Shown here one piece after another: positions 7,883-16,852 of a stretch of 64,000 bases of DNA. The stretch lies in NCBI RefSeq assembly GCF_040784935.1, contig NZ_CP160680.1:4620501-4684500 (forward strand), in the 5' to 3' direction. Under the pieces are notes generated by a model that saw only the letters and a program-made list of their open reading frames with translations, made no database searches and was not told where the DNA came from. This stretch comes from Lewinella sp. LCG006. Lineage in GTDB: Bacteria > Bacteroidota > Bacteroidia > Chitinophagales > Saprospiraceae. Within the stretch, counting starts at the first letter, position 1. Every line of letters begins with the position of its first letter. The position numbers were made by a program, and so were the translations under genes.

Positions 7883-8794
7883 ATGACACAGAACGGAACA
7901 AAGACCCCTTTATACCTTTTGGCCTTGATAGTGCTACTGGGTAACATTAGCCTTGGCGCGCAGGAGCAGGTGTACCGCATCTTTAAGGACTCACGCGTAG
8001 TTAATATTCACTCGCCAGAAACCTTGCCCAAGGGGCGTCTGGATGTGAGGATCAGCCACCGCTTTGGTGATATTGCCGGGGATAATGGTGGGTTTGCTAC
8101 CTTTTACGGCTTAGAGACGGCCAGTGATGTCAGTATCGGTGCCGAGTATGGTATTTCTGATCGCCTGACCGCCGGGCTTTACCGCGCCAAAGGCGCTGGC
8201 GTGTCAGTTGAAGGTTTCCCTGGTCTGCGTCAGTTATTGAATGGCGTAGGAAAATTACGCCTCACCCGACAGGAAGAAAGTGGCGGCACTCCCTTGTCGG
8301 CTACACTCATGGGCTTGGTGTCGCTTTCTACCCAAGAGAAGTTGGAAGGTGCTGGTAATGAGGCCTCCATCGCCAGTTTTCCAGAGTTCAGCCATCGGAT
8401 AGCTTCGCACATTCAGTTGATCCTGGCCCGTAAATTCTCCGATGGTTTCTCCCTACAGGTAAGCCCTGGCTATACCCACCGTAATTTGGTACCGTTTGAA
8501 GACAAAAATGGCATGTTTAGCCTCAGTGCCGGAGGGCGAGTGCAGGTCACACGCACCTTTGGACTATTGGCAGATGCGGTTTTCCCATTGATTGACTCTC
8601 GTAAAAGTGGGTCTGGTTATTTTCCAGCTATTGGCCTGGGCTTTGAGTTCGAAACCAGTGGGCATATTTTTCAGGTCAACCTGACCAATGCTACTGCTTT
8701 GATGGAAACAGATTTTATCCCTTACACGACCACCGACTGGACGGAAGGTCAGTTTCGTTTAGGATTTACAATTTCTCGTTGGTTTAATCTCTAG
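7883..8794 (+). CDS. DUF5777-type beta-barrel protein
   Basis: 303 residues from the ATG at 7883 (22 bp after the upstream stop). The frame extends to 7841, but only this start gives a signal peptide directly at the N-terminus (TPLYLLALIVLLGNISLGAQ). Family hallmarks are VNIHSPETLPKGRLDVRISH, RFGDI, GGFATFYGLETASDVSIGAE, YGISDRLTAGLYR and a C-terminal aromatic strand ending SRWFNL, typical of outer-membrane barrels. Function of DUF5777 is unknown; members commonly sit beside cytochrome genes, as here, so a scaffold or pore for an outer-membrane redox complex is a reasonable guess. Confidence 0.85.
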   Translation: MTQNGTKTPLYLLALIVLLGNISLGAQEQVYRIFKDSRVVNIHSPETLPKGRLDVRISHRFGDIAGDNGGFATFYGLETASDVSIGAEYGISDRLTAGLYRAKGAGVSVEGFPGLRQLLNGVGKLRLTRQEESGGTPLSATLMGLVSLSTQEKLEGAGNEASIASFPEFSHRIASHIQLILARKFSDGFSLQVSPGYTHRNLVPFEDKNGMFSLSAGGRVQVTRTFGLLADAVFPLIDSRKSGSGYFPAIGLGFEFETSGHIFQVNLTNATALMETDFIPYTTTDWTEGQFRLGFTISRWFNL

Positions 8795-8822
8795 TATTTC
8801 CATCCCAAAATACGCTTGACTT

Positions 8823-9851
8823 ATGCGCAGTTTGATCATCTTTTTAACTCCCTTGCTTCTCCTCAGTTTATTGGCCGGTTTTCAACCTCAAGATCAGCCG
8901 CTGGCCTTGACTGCTGAAACTTCGGTAGCCGAAGTGCTTGAAGCACTAGGGGAGACGCCTGCCCAGCACCGGGTAAAAACGGATATTGCGGGCGTATCGG
9001 TTGAAGTAGGGCGGCAATTGGTGCACGAAGGTATAGCCCCTTATCCCGATGGCGAAGGGAATACCCGTCGGCAGAGCAAGCATTTTGTGTGTACCTCTTG
9101 CCATAATACGGTGAAAGAAGATCCAGATTTACGCTACGCCGATCCCGAAGCACGGCTGACTTATGTGGCAGAGAAAAACATTCCTTTTCTACCAGGTACT
9201 ACCCTTTATGGAGTGGTGAATAGGAAGACCTATTACAATGGTGATTACGAAAAAAAATACGGTGATCTGGTGCGTCCCGCGCGCAATGATCTGCGCGGAG
9301 CAATTGCCCTGTGTGCTACCGAATGTGCGCAAGGGCGTGCATTGGCAGACTGGGAAATGGAATCTATTTTGGCCTATCTCTGGACGATAGATTTGAAACT
9401 GGGCGATTTATCTTTGCCTGCCAGCAGTCTTTCTACCATTGAAGACGCAGCTATGGGCAAGGGAGATAAAAAATCAGCTGCCGCCTTGGTGAATTCGTAT
9501 TTCCTGGATCATTCTCCCGCTACTTTCCTTCTTCCACCCCCTGATCGCATAGCGGGTTATGAAGAGGAGGGGGATCCGATGAAAGGTGCGCTGGTGTACC
9601 AACAAAGTTGCCTGCATTGCCACGGCGAACGGCGCTATTCTTTTTTCAATCTTGACGAATCCACCTACAGTCTGAGCTTCCTGGCCAAGCATTTTCCTCA
9701 GTACAGCCGCTATTCCAGCTACCAGGTCTTGCGTTACGGCACCAGCCCCAGCCCTGGAAAACGGGCCTATATGCCTCATTACACCGAAGAACGGATGAGC
9801 AATCAGCAGGTAGAAGACCTCAGGGCTTTTTTGAATAAAGGGGGGAGTTGA
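8823..9851 (+). CDS. Diheme c-type cytochrome
   Basis: 342 residues with an N-terminal signal peptide (RSLIIFLTPLLLLSLLAGF). It has two CXXCH haem sites: CTSCH (C90-H94) and CLHCH near residue 265. Between them lies CATECAQGRALADWEMESIL and an acidic helix. Candidate distal methionines are in YMPHYTEERMSNQQVEDLRAFL at the C-terminus. It is periplasmic or cell-surface. It ends the three-gene cluster that starts with a cytochrome-like lipoprotein; the partner oxidase or donor is not in the window. Confidence 0.92.
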   Translation: MRSLIIFLTPLLLLSLLAGFQPQDQPLALTAETSVAEVLEALGETPAQHRVKTDIAGVSVEVGRQLVHEGIAPYPDGEGNTRRQSKHFVCTSCHNTVKEDPDLRYADPEARLTYVAEKNIPFLPGTTLYGVVNRKTYYNGDYEKKYGDLVRPARNDLRGAIALCATECAQGRALADWEMESILAYLWTIDLKLGDLSLPASSLSTIEDAAMGKGDKKSAAALVNSYFLDHSPATFLLPPPDRIAGYEEEGDPMKGALVYQQSCLHCHGERRYSFFNLDESTYSLSFLAKHFPQYSRYSSYQVLRYGTSPSPGKRAYMPHYTEERMSNQQVEDLRAFLNKGGS

Positions 9852-9897
9852 TTTTGGGAGTTTTATTTTTGTAGGTCAAAAAATAGGCGAATTAAAC

Positions 9898-12800
9898 TCA
9901 TCGGACAATCGTCACATCCCCTTTGTTGAAGTATTCCCTCAGACTTCCGTCGCAAAGAACCAGTTGGGCTTTGAGGTACCAGACATAAACTTCGGGCTGT
10001 TTTTCTTGCCCCCTGAAAATTCCGTCCCAACCCTTTTGGATGTCGTTGGTTAGGAACATAGCATCACCCCAACGATCAAATACCCTGAACTCGAAGTTGA
10101 GCAGCTCAAAAGCAGGGTTGGGGAATACCTGGAACACGTCATTGTTGCCATCGTTATTCGGGGAAAAACAGTTGGGAACATAGAAAGCATCCCGCAATGT
10201 TTCATCCGGAATGTAGCGGACCCGCATGGTGTAAATAGTGCTCTGGCAAATATTGGAAATCCGTACAGAGTAGGTACCAGCTGCATCTACCAATAAACTG
10301 GGCTCAGTAGAACCATCTGACCAGACAAATGACAATTGATCTTCTTCTGCACCACCCGATACAAGGGGGCTAAGCACCACTTCCCGCTGCGTGCAGTCGA
10401 GGATGGCATCGCTAGTCTCAACTTGCAGCGGAGACAGCACCGAAACCGCCACATGGACGATGGAGTCGCAACCATTGCTGGAAGTATAGGTAAAAAACTG
10501 GCTGTCGCCCGCCATGATGGGAATGCCGTCAAAAGTGACTGTTTCGCCTGTGCAAGCCGATAGATTCACCTCCGTCATGCTCGTAGCCAACAGTTCCGTA
10601 TGTACGACGACCACGCTGTCGCATCCGGCTTGGTTGGTGTAGGTCGTCACCACCGTCCCCGTGTCCGCGGCCTGGCAGGTATAGTTGGTGAGCGTCGTCA
10701 GGCTGCTGGGCAGGCCCGTCAGTGTCCATTGCTGTGTGGCCAGGCATCCGCCTGCATCCGTCACCGTCAATGCGTAAACCCCACCCGTCTGGACGGTGAT
10801 ACTGGCCGTACTCCCCCCATTTGACCAGGCGTATGTCGCAAATCCAGCATCAGCGACCAAGGTGGTCGGCGTACCTTCGCACAAAGTGTCCGCACCACTT
10901 ATCTGTAGGGTTGGAAGCGTTGGCGGGGCTATCACGACGCTTGTCTGCGCCGAACACCCATTTCCATCGGTGACGGTGACGGAATAGGTGCCCGCTCCGA
11001 TTTGCGTAAGATCTTCGGTTTGTGCGCCGTTCGACCAGAGAAAGTTGTAGCTGCCGGGCTCGGCGACGGTGAGGTCGATGCTGCCGTTGGGAGATGAGCA
11101 GGAGGTGTTGTCTGCACCTACGGCCTGCAAGGTGATCGTCGCATCGGTGTTGCCGACGGATATTGTCTGTGTGGCGGTACACCCATTGGCTGCCGTGACG
11201 GTGACGGAATAGTCGCCAGGCAGCAACCCCGTGATGTCTTCCGAGGAGTCGCCATTCGACCACACAAAAGTGTTGCCGAGGGCAGGGGATACCGCCAAGT
11301 TGATGCTTCCCGTAGCCTGCTGACAGAGTGCCTCCTGCGGTGTGGCGGACAGTTGGGGAGCGTCAGAAGCTGCATTAACGACGACGGCTGTCTGCGCCGA
11401 ACACCCATTCCCGTCGGTGACGGTGACGGAATAGAAGCCCGCTCCGATTTGCGTAAGATCTTCGGTTTGTGCGCCGTTCGACCAGAGAAAGTTGTAGCTG
11501 CCGGGTTCGGCGACGGTGAGGTCGATGCTGCCGTTGGGGGATGAGCAGGAGGTGTTGTCTGCGCCGACGGCCTGCAAGGTGATAGAGGCATCGGTGTTGC
11601 CGACGGATATTGTCTGTGTGGCGGTACATCCATTGGCTGCCGTGACGGTGACGGAATAGTCGCCAGGTAGCAACCCCGTAATGTCTTCCGAGGAGTCGCC
11701 ATTGGACCAAGCGAAGGAGTTGCCGAGGGCAGGGGATACCGCCAAGTTGATGCTGCCTGTAGCCTGCTGGCAGAGTGCCTCCTGCGGTGTGGCGGACAGT
11801 TGGGGAGCGTCAGAAGCTGCATTAACGACGACGGCTGTCTGCGCCGAACACCCATTCCCATCGGTGACGGTGACGGAATAGGTTCCTGCGCCGATTTGCG
11901 TAAGGTCTTCGGTTTGTGCGCCGTTCGACCAGAGAAAGTTGTAGCTGCCGGGTTCTAGAATGGTCAAGTCGATACTGCCGTTGGGGAATGAGCAGGAGGT
12001 GTTGTCCGCGCCGACGGTTTGCAAGGTGATCGTTGCATCGGTATTGCCGACGGATATTGTCTGTGTGGCGGTACATCCATTGGCCGCCGTGACGGTGACG
12101 GAGTAATCACCAGGCAGCAGATTTGCAATGTCTTCGGAGGAGTCGCCATTGGACCAGGCGAAGGAGTTGCCCAGGGGAGGGGATACTGCCAAGTTGATGC
12201 TGCCCGTAGCCTGCTGGCAAAGTGCCTCCTGCGGTGTGGCGGACAGTTGGGGAGCGTCAGAAGCTGCATTAACGACGACGGCTGTTTGTGCCGAACACCC
12301 ATTCCCATCGGTGACGGTGACGGAATAGGTCCCCGCTCCGATTTGCGTAAGATCTTCGGTTTGTGCGCCGGTTGACCAGAGGAAGTTGTAGCTGCCGGGC
12401 TCGGCGACGGTGAGGTCGATACTGCCGTTGGGGGATGAGCAGGAGGTGTTGTCCGCACCTACGGCCTGCAAGGTGATAGAGGCATCAGTATTGCCGACGG
12501 ATATTGTCTGTGTGGCGGTACATCCATTGGCCGCCGTGACGGTGACGGAGTAATCACCAGGCAGCAGATTGGTGATGTCTTCGGAGGAGTCGCCATTCGA
12601 CCACACAAAAGTGTTGCCGAGGGCAGGGGATACTGCCAAGTTGATGCTGCCTGTAGCCTGCTGACAGAGTGCTTCCTGCGGTGTGGCGGATAGTTGGAGA
12701 GCGTCTGAAGCAGCATTGACGACGACGCTTGTCTGCGCCGAACACCCATTCCCGTCGGTGACGGTGACGGAATAGAAGCCCGCTCCGATTTGGGTAAGAT

Positions 12801-15800
12801 CTTCGGTTTGTGCGCCGGTTGACCAGAGAAAGTTGTAGCTGCCGGGTTCTAGAATGGTCAAGTCGATACTGCCGTTGGGGAATGAGCAGGAGGTGTTGTC
12901 CGCGCTGACGGCCTGCAAGGTGATCGTCGCATCGGTGTTGCCGACGGATATTGTCTGTGTGGCGGTACACCCATTGGCTGCCGTGACGGTGACGGAGTAA
13001 TCACCAGGCAGCAGATTTGCAATGTCTTCGGAGGAGTCGCCATTCGACCACACAAAAGTGTTGCCGATGGCAGGGGATACCGCCAAGTTGATGCTGCCCG
13101 TAGCCTGCTGGCAAAGTGCCTCCTGCGGTGTGGCGGACAGTTGGGGAGCGTCTGAAGCTGCATTAACGACGACGGCTGTCTGCGCCGAACACCCATTCCC
13201 ATCTGTGACGGTGACGGAATAGGAGCCCGCTCCGATTTGGGTAAGATCTTCGGTTTGTGCGCCGGTTGACCAGAGAAAGTTGTAGCTGCCGGGTTCTAGA
13301 ATGGTCAAGTCGATACTGCCGTTGGGGAATGAGCAGGAGGTGTTGTCCGCGCTGACGGCCTGCAAGGTGATCGTCGCATCGGTATTGCCGACGGATATTG
13401 TCTGTGTGGCGGTACATCCATTGGCTGCCGTGACGGTGACGGAGTAATCACCAGGCAGCAGATTTGCAATGTCTTCGGAGGAGTCGCCATTGGACCACAC
13501 AAAAGTGTTGCCGATGGCAGGGGATACCGCCAAGTTGATGCTGCCCGTAGCCTGCTGGCAAAGTGCCTCCTGCGGTGTGGCGGACAGTTGGGGAGCGTCA
13601 GAAGCAGCATTAACGACGACGGCTGTCTGCGCCGAACACCCATTTCCATCGGTGACGGTGACGGAGTAGGTGCCCGCTCCGATTTGCGTAAGATCTTCAG
13701 TTTGTGCGCCGGTTGACCAGAGGAAGTTGTAGCTGCCGGGCTCGGCGACGGTGAGGTCGATGCTGCCGTTGGGGGATGAGCAGGAGGTGTTGTCCGCACC
13801 TACGGCCAGCAAGGTGATGGTCGCATCGGTGTTGCCGACGGATATTGTCTGTGTGGCGGTACACCCATTGGCTGCCGTGACGGTGACGGAGTAATCACCA
13901 GGCAGCAGATTTGCAATGTCTTCGGAGGAGTCGCCATTGGACCAAGCGAAGGAGTTGCCGAGGGCAGGGGATACCGCCAAGTTGATGCTGCCCGTGGCCT
14001 GCTGACAGAGTGCTTCCTGCGTTATGGCAGATAGTTGGGGTGCGTCTGAAGCTGCATTAACGACGACGGCTGTCTGCGCCGAACACCCATTCCCATCGGT
14101 GACGGTGACGGAATAGAAGCCCGCTTCGATTTGCGTAAGATCTTCGGTTTGTGCGCCGGTTGACCAGAGGAAGTTGTAGCTGCCGGGTTCGGCGACGGTG
14201 AGGTCGATGCTGCCGTTGGGGGATGAGCAGGAGGTGTTGTCCGCACCTACGGCCTGCAAGGTGATCGTCGCATCGGTGTTGCCGACGGTGAATGTGGCAA
14301 GAGATTCGCACCCATTGGCCGCCGTGACGGTGACGGAGTAATCACCAGGCAGCAGATTGGTGATGTCTTCGGAGGAGTCGCCATTCGACCAGGCGAAGGA
14401 GTTACCGATGGCAGGGGAGACCGCCAAGTTAATGCTGCCATCGGCCTGGCCGCACAGCGCGGGCGTGGCTTGGCCACCGACTTGTGGTAGCGTAGCAGCG
14501 TCGCCGACGACGACGGAAGTGGTTTGGCTACAGCCGCCGCTGCCCGTGACGGTGACGGAATACGCGCCGGGTGCGATGCCAGTCAAGTCTTCGGTGGATT
14601 CGCCGTTCGACCACAAATAGATGTAGCTGCCGGGTTCTAGAATGGTCAAGTCGATACTGCCGTCAGGGATGGTGCAGGAATTGTTGTCAAAAGCAGTGAT
14701 AAACAAAGAAATGCCCGCTCCGCCGTCAGCCGAAACGAAAGCGGTTTCTGTGGTGGTACATCCGTTATTGTCTGTTACGGTCAGGCTGTAGGTGCCTTCA
14801 CTTAGGTTGTCGATGCTGGCGGTGGCTTCGCCGTTGCTCCAAAGGTAGGTGTAGTTGCCGGATGGAAACACATCCGCTGCGATGGCCCCATTGTTGCCGC
14901 CGCAACTGCTGGGCGTAGTTTGCAAAGTCACTACGGGCATGGTGGTCAGGTCGTCAATTTGAAAGTCAGCCGTTTGGGAACAACCAGCTTCGTTGGTTAC
15001 TGTGATGGTATAGCTGCCTGCTGACAGTCCGGTAATATTGGCCGTTTGGCTCCCGTTGCTCCAGTTGAAGGTGTAATTTCCAAACGGTAACATATTCACA
15101 ACAATGCTCCCGTTGGCCGCCGTACACGATGTAAGCGGTGACACATTCCCGAAAATCCCTATTTCAGCAGGCAGTACCTCGAAATTTTGCGTAGCCGTGC
15201 AGCCCGACGCATCGGTGGTTGTCACCGTATAAGTGCCTGCCTGGTCAATCGCAAGCGTTGGTCCCGAGCCGCCCGTGTTCCATTGGAATGTATTGAAACT
15301 ACTTTCATTGGCTACGTGCAACATCCCAGGCTGATTCCCGCAAAGGGGAACGGTTTGGTTAATAATAGGTGTCGTAGCGCCTGTCGTTACTTCTACGGTA
15401 GCATCGCCGTAGCAATTGTTTTCATCCAATACTGTGACACTGTACGTGCCGGGTTGGGTGATGACAACCGTTTCGAAATCCCCAACATAGGGATCCCAAT
15501 AATACTGTACATAAGGCCCACCTTGGACTTCCAAGGTTACAGATCCGCTGTTGCAAAGCGAGGTAGGCCCGCTGATGGTTGGATTGGGCGCGTCGAAATA
15601 GGCAACATCTCGGGACAGAGTAGTGGAGCACCCGGTAGCCGGATCGGTGATGGTCACCGAATAGAAGCCCGCCCCAGATACCTCTATGCTCGGCCCGGTA
15701 TCGCCCGTTGACCACTCATAGGTGAAAGTGCTAGGCTCATGCAACTGATTCCACACAACGCCCAAAAAGAGGGGATCCCCCGGGCAGCCATTGAATACTT

Positions 15801-16158
15801 CTATGTAGTAATCAAACAGCGTTGGGTTTACCTCGAAGGTGCCGGAGGTCGTACAGCCTGCATTGTCTGTCACCGTCACACTGTAAGTCCCAACGGCGCT
15901 GGGTATCGAAATCGACTGGGTCGTCTCGCCCGTTGACCAAATGTACGTGATGGGTTCCACCATTGTATGCCACGGTTGTGCCCGGAGGAGGATGTTGTCC
16001 GTGTTGCAAATGTCGGGGTCGAGGTAAAAGAAAATTTTGCAATGTACCTGCGCATGTAAGTTTATGCCGACAAAAAACAAAAGTCCTGTCAGGAGCAGTT
16101 TTTCCATTCTACTGTGCGCAAACGCACTGGAAAAAGAAGCAAGTAAGCGTTGTTTCAT
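9898..16158 (-). CDS. Giant SprB-repeat surface protein with T9SS gliding C-terminal domain
   Basis: About 2086 residues. Two starts are possible: ATG 16158, or ATG 16107, whose product begins MEKLLLTGLLFFVGINLHAQ, a cleaner signal peptide. The body is a chain of SprB-type Ig-like modules of about 70-80 residues (pattern 'C..nGSI.l....GsY.y.WSnG..tedl..l..G.YSVTVTd.nGC'). Residues about 570-1740 are eight nearly identical 149-residue double modules. After them come less regular modules, then a CHU_C-type sorting domain (YVPNCFSPNNDGNNDVFQVF, FRVFDRWGDAMF, GWDGIFRG, GDVTIVR). Such proteins are exported by T9SS and act as mobile gliding adhesins in Flavobacterium. Minor regions are enriched in Cys pairs that probably bracket each module. 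Confidence 0.93.
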   Translation of the reverse strand: MKQRLLASFSSAFAHSRMEKLLLTGLLFFVGINLHAQVHCKIFFYLDPDICNTDNILLRAQPWHTMVEPITYIWSTGETTQSISIPSAVGTYSVTVTDNAGCTTSGTFEVNPTLFDYYIEVFNGCPGDPLFLGVVWNQLHEPSTFTYEWSTGDTGPSIEVSGAGFYSVTITDPATGCSTTLSRDVAYFDAPNPTISGPTSLCNSGSVTLEVQGGPYVQYYWDPYVGDFETVVITQPGTYSVTVLDENNCYGDATVEVTTGATTPIINQTVPLCGNQPGMLHVANESSFNTFQWNTGGSGPTLAIDQAGTYTVTTTDASGCTATQNFEVLPAEIGIFGNVSPLTSCTAANGSIVVNMLPFGNYTFNWSNGSQTANITGLSAGSYTITVTNEAGCSQTADFQIDDLTTMPVVTLQTTPSSCGGNNGAIAADVFPSGNYTYLWSNGEATASIDNLSEGTYSLTVTDNNGCTTTETAFVSADGGAGISLFITAFDNNSCTIPDGSIDLTILEPGSYIYLWSNGESTEDLTGIAPGAYSVTVTGSGGCSQTTSVVVGDAATLPQVGGQATPALCGQADGSINLAVSPAIGNSFAWSNGDSSEDITNLLPGDYSVTVTAANGCESLATFTVGNTDATITLQAVGADNTSCSSPNGSIDLTVAEPGSYNFLWSTGAQTEDLTQIEAGFYSVTVTDGNGCSAQTAVVVNAASDAPQLSAITQEALCQQATGSINLAVSPALGNSFAWSNGDSSEDIANLLPGDYSVTVTAANGCTATQTISVGNTDATITLLAVGADNTSCSSPNGSIDLTVAEPGSYNFLWSTGAQTEDLTQIGAGTYSVTVTDGNGCSAQTAVVVNAASDAPQLSATPQEALCQQATGSINLAVSPAIGNTFVWSNGDSSEDIANLLPGDYSVTVTAANGCTATQTISVGNTDATITLQAVSADNTSCSFPNGSIDLTILEPGSYNFLWSTGAQTEDLTQIGAGSYSVTVTDGNGCSAQTAVVVNAASDAPQLSATPQEALCQQATGSINLAVSPAIGNTFVWSNGDSSEDIANLLPGDYSVTVTAANGCTATQTISVGNTDATITLQAVSADNTSCSFPNGSIDLTILEPGSYNFLWSTGAQTEDLTQIGAGFYSVTVTDGNGCSAQTSVVVNAASDALQLSATPQEALCQQATGSINLAVSPALGNTFVWSNGDSSEDITNLLPGDYSVTVTAANGCTATQTISVGNTDASITLQAVGADNTSCSSPNGSIDLTVAEPGSYNFLWSTGAQTEDLTQIGAGTYSVTVTDGNGCSAQTAVVVNAASDAPQLSATPQEALCQQATGSINLAVSPPLGNSFAWSNGDSSEDIANLLPGDYSVTVTAANGCTATQTISVGNTDATITLQTVGADNTSCSFPNGSIDLTILEPGSYNFLWSNGAQTEDLTQIGAGTYSVTVTDGNGCSAQTAVVVNAASDAPQLSATPQEALCQQATGSINLAVSPALGNSFAWSNGDSSEDITGLLPGDYSVTVTAANGCTATQTISVGNTDASITLQAVGADNTSCSSPNGSIDLTVAEPGSYNFLWSNGAQTEDLTQIGAGFYSVTVTDGNGCSAQTAVVVNAASDAPQLSATPQEALCQQATGSINLAVSPALGNTFVWSNGDSSEDITGLLPGDYSVTVTAANGCTATQTISVGNTDATITLQAVGADNTSCSSPNGSIDLTVAEPGSYNFLWSNGAQTEDLTQIGAGTYSVTVTDGNGCSAQTSVVIAPPTLPTLQISGADTLCEGTPTTLVADAGFATYAWSNGGSTASITVQTGGVYALTVTDAGGCLATQQWTLTGLPSSLTTLTNYTCQAADTGTVVTTYTNQAGCDSVVVVHTELLATSMTEVNLSACTGETVTFDGIPIMAGDSQFFTYTSSNGCDSIVHVAVSVLSPLQVETSDAILDCTQREVVLSPLVSGGAEEDQLSFVWSDGSTEPSLLVDAAGTYSVRISNICQSTIYTMRVRYIPDETLRDAFYVPNCFSPNNDGNNDVFQVFPNPAFELLNFEFRVFDRWGDAMFLTNDIQKGWDGIFRGQEKQPEVYVWYLKAQLVLCDGSLREYFNKGDVTIVR
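10930..14450 (-). repeat. 447-bp tandem repeat, about 7.9 copies, inside the SprB-like gene
   Basis: The marker TGTGGCGGAC recurs at 11341, 11788, 12235, 12682, 13129 and 13576, exactly 447 bp apart, and in degenerate form at 14022. One unit encodes 149 residues, i.e. two SprB modules. Copies differ by scattered single substitutions and two alternative short blocks (SSPNGSIDLTVAEPG versus SFPNGSIDLTILEPG; GNSFAWSNG versus GNTFVWSNG). No indels were seen, so the frame is kept throughout. Confidence 0.95.
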
Positions 16159-16213
16159 ACACTTGTTAATTTGGCAGGAAAAAGATAGATTTCCAATCTT
16201 GAATTTATGTTCC

Positions 16214-16501
16214 TCAGTCCACCAAAGTTAACCGCAACCACCGCCGTTGTCTGTGTGCTGGGATACGTATGAGCTTTGTGCACGTAGTTCCATTGTACTT
16301 GAATATCAAGCCTTGATTGGGGCCAGAGGAGGGCACCTTGATACCAACGGCAAAGGCCAATTGGGGATCTAAAACTTTAATCTCAAAGAGCGAACCCGTA
16401 GCGGGTGTTGTAGCAGGCAAGGAAACCTGGGTCCAACTGGATTGACTTTGGAGTTTAATGATCCAAAGGAAGACGATGAGTAGGTGGATCAAATGCTTCA
16501 T
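16214..16501 (-). CDS. Short secreted protein, probably truncated
   Basis: 95 residues. A clear signal peptide (KHLIHLLIVFLWIIKLQSQS) is followed by WTQVSLPATTPATGSLFEIK, VLDPQLAFAVGI and GLIFKYNGTTC. This resembles the first blade of a YCF48/BNR-type beta-propeller as found in T9SS cargo, but the protein stops after about 75 mature residues with an arginine-rich tail (IRIPAHRQRRWLRLTLVD) that looks like out-of-frame sequence. Most likely it is a 5' remnant of a longer gene, although a promoter-like sequence is still present upstream. Confidence 0.5.
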   Translation of the reverse strand: MKHLIHLLIVFLWIIKLQSQSSWTQVSLPATTPATGSLFEIKVLDPQLAFAVGIKVPSSGPNQGLIFKYNGTTCTKLIRIPAHRQRRWLRLTLVD

Positions 16502-16520
16502 GGTGGTGAATGGTTTTCTT

Positions 16521-16553
16521 CAAAATTAGCTACACATCAATACATGGATGCAA
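16521..16553 (-). promoter_or_regulatory. Putative Bacteroidota promoter for the 16214-16501 gene
   Basis: On the minus strand TTG (16551-16553), 22-nt spacer, TAATTTTG (16521-16528), 20 bp before the ATG at 16501. The -7 element is perfect; the spacer is one or two nt longer than the optimum. The rest of the 351-bp gap 16502-16852 holds only AT-rich sequence and the leader of the signal peptidase gene, with a TATCTTTG at 16675-16682 lacking a matching -33 box. Confidence 0.45.
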
Positions 16554-16852
16554 TCATTGTAACTGAATGGGGAAAATCAGTTATTGAATGGGAAAATTAT
16601 TTTCCTATTCTTGAAGAATAATTTAGCAGCAGGGACGATCATACATCTTCCCCAAAACATTTCCCACCATTTTCTATCTTTGCAGCCTTGTTTCTTGGTA
16701 GCTACTACTGTAAGAAAAAGATGCCAGCGATTACTAATGCAAACAACCGAGCGCAAATACCCCATTATTGAGGTATTGAATACAGCTGGCTGGCTTTTAT
16801 TTCGGAATAAAATTTGCAGTAAAAAAGCTGCAATAAGAAAATAACAACCTAT

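Noticed and set aside
10930-14450. CRISPR-like regular spacing
   Set aside because: The whole 447-bp unit is repeated, with no unique spacers, and it is inside a coding frame.
10287-14620. Many long open frames antisense to or out of frame with the SprB-like gene (Arg/His/Pro-rich)
   Set aside because: They recur with the 447-bp period and are by-products of the repetitive GC-rich coding sequence.
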